From: Flavobacteriales bacterium UBA7325
GTDB taxonomy: Bacteria > Bacteroidota > Bacteroidia > Flavobacteriales_D > Crocinitomicaceae
Length of the DNA: 24,257 bases
Assembly (NCBI GenBank): GCA_002471375.1
Contig: DKPV01000066.1
Location: 1 to 24,257, forward strand
Direction of reading: 5' to 3'
Shown piece by piece: positions 23,612-24,257 of the stretch (position 1 is the stretch's first letter; every line of letters starts with the position of its first letter). The position numbers and the translations under genes are program-made. The notes under the pieces were generated by a model. That model was not told where the DNA came from, ran no database searches, and saw only the letters and a program-made list of their open reading frames with translations.

Positions 23612-24257
23612 AGTGAGTTTACAGGTTTCGTAAAAGATTTTTTCTTACCGCTAAACCATCCGTACTTAAGGATGCAATAAGTGGCTCTAACTCCGTCTTT
23701 CCATCCTATTTTTTTACCAGCTTCTGCAGTACGAGGGTTGTAGGTGATTGGTACCTCCTGAAATTTGGCACTTGGAATTTTTGCAAGTTTGGCAGTGATT
23801 TCAGGTTCAAAACCGAATCGATCTTCTTTCAGTATCATATGTTTCAAGTAACCAAATGGTACTAGCTTGTAGCATGTTTCCATGTCAGTAAGTTTCGTTC
23901 TAAAAGCCAAGTTCGATAAGCCTGTTAAGAATTTATTTGCTGTACGACTCAAGAATGAGCCTTGATCATTTTTAGAATTTAAAAACCTAGATCCAAATAC
24001 AATATTTGCAGTTCCATTTAGGATCGGAGCAAGGAGTATGTTGAATTCATTCGGGTCTAACTCTAGATCTGCATCTTGGATAATAATATAGTCTCCTGAA
24101 CATTTTGTCAGGGCGCTTTTAATTCCTGCTCCCTTTCCTTTGTTTACTTTATGCTCGACAATTGTAATAATCCCAGGATTGTCATTATCGTAATCTTTTA
24201 CGCGCTGAAGTGAATTATCCGTGCTCAAATCGTCAACTACGATGATATCTTTCCTTA
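23608..24257 (-). CDS. GT2 family glycosyltransferase, DPM1-like (N-terminus cut by window edge)
   Basis: The frame runs off the right edge. The codons next to it read RKDIIVVDDLSTDNSL, the conserved nucleotide-sugar-binding strand of GT2 enzymes, so the TTG at 24228 is internal rather than a start. It continues EHKVNKGKGAGIKSALTKCSGDYIIIQDADLELDP (the DAD metal site), VFGSRFL, and TDMETCYKLVPFGYLK...FGFEPEITAKLAK, which is the dolichol-phosphate-mannose-synthase-type signature. It ends EAGKKIGWKDGVRATYCILKY. It likely transfers a sugar from a nucleotide donor to a polyprenyl phosphate. It lacks the C-terminal membrane helices found in some relatives. It ends in TGA overlapping the GTG of the GT-C-like gene, which supports a donor-acceptor pair. 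Confidence 0.92.
   Translation of the reverse strand, partial: RKDIIVVDDLSTDNSLQRVKDYDNDNPGIITIVEHKVNKGKGAGIKSALTKCSGDYIIIQDADLELDPNEFNILLAPILNGTANIVFGSRFLNSKNDQGSFLSRTANKFLTGLSNLAFRTKLTDMETCYKLVPFGYLKHMILKEDRFGFEPEITAKLAKIPSAKFQEVPITYNPRTAEAGKKIGWKDGVRATYCILKYGWFSGKKKSFTKPVNSL

Noticed and set aside
1..24257. Defence system, prophage, insertion sequence, CRISPR array or tRNA.
   Set aside because: No transposase, integrase, phage, nuclease/toxin pair, direct-repeat array or cloverleaf was found; apart from the two decayed genes the window is core chromosome.

Overview
The window is ordinary chromosomal DNA from a member of the Bacteroidota, most likely the Flavobacteriales. The evidence is the AT-rich sequence (judged by eye, not counted), several perfect copies of the Bacteroidota promoter element TAnnTTTG, few recognisable Shine-Dalgarno sites, a PorE-like TPR/PD40/OmpA protein, and the block tpr - gyrA <-> clpC, an arrangement I recall from other flavobacteria. 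Most genes lie on the minus strand.

Layout. 1-2231: a large periplasmic/outer-membrane OmpA-family protein, cut by the left edge. 2232-3700: a divergent promoter region, a 39-residue lipoprotein ORF, and a decayed gene for a secreted CsgG-like plus outer-membrane-type protein (one frameshift, two in-frame TGA codons). 3766-5499: mscL, recR and the divergent smpB, with clear promoters. 5507-7379: a menE-like adenylate-forming ligase followed by an overlapping membrane-anchored J-domain protein. 7437-8493: an exported thioredoxin with promoter and terminator, then a second decayed gene (a lipoprotein with two in-frame TAA codons). 8534-10491: rpsA with its terminator, long leader and promoter. 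10563-13285: a tight hutG-hutF-hutD operon for the last steps of histidine degradation. 13321-17283: gyrA followed by an exported TPR protein. 17284-20129: divergent clpC with terminator. 20162-21838: an operon of a PyrR-like phosphoribosyltransferase, murQ and a small two-helix membrane protein. 21851-24257: a GT-C-like membrane glycosyltransferase and a GT2 glycosyltransferase overlapping by 4 bases, the latter cut by the right edge.

The genes form several functional units. HutF and HutG convert formimidoylglutamate to glutamate with release of ammonia and formate. RecR, SmpB, GyrA, ClpC and S1 are core information and proteostasis proteins. MurQ points to MurNAc-6-phosphate recycling. The GT2/GT-C pair suggests lipid-linked sugar transfer to a surface glycan.

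I found no CRISPR array, insertion sequence, prophage, tRNA or rRNA, and no convincing new multi-gene system. The most interesting observations are the two freshly decayed genes for exported proteins, the promoter-backed mini-lipoprotein that shares its stop codon bases with one of them, an apparently leaderless GTG-initiated recR, and HutD in a compact hut operon.
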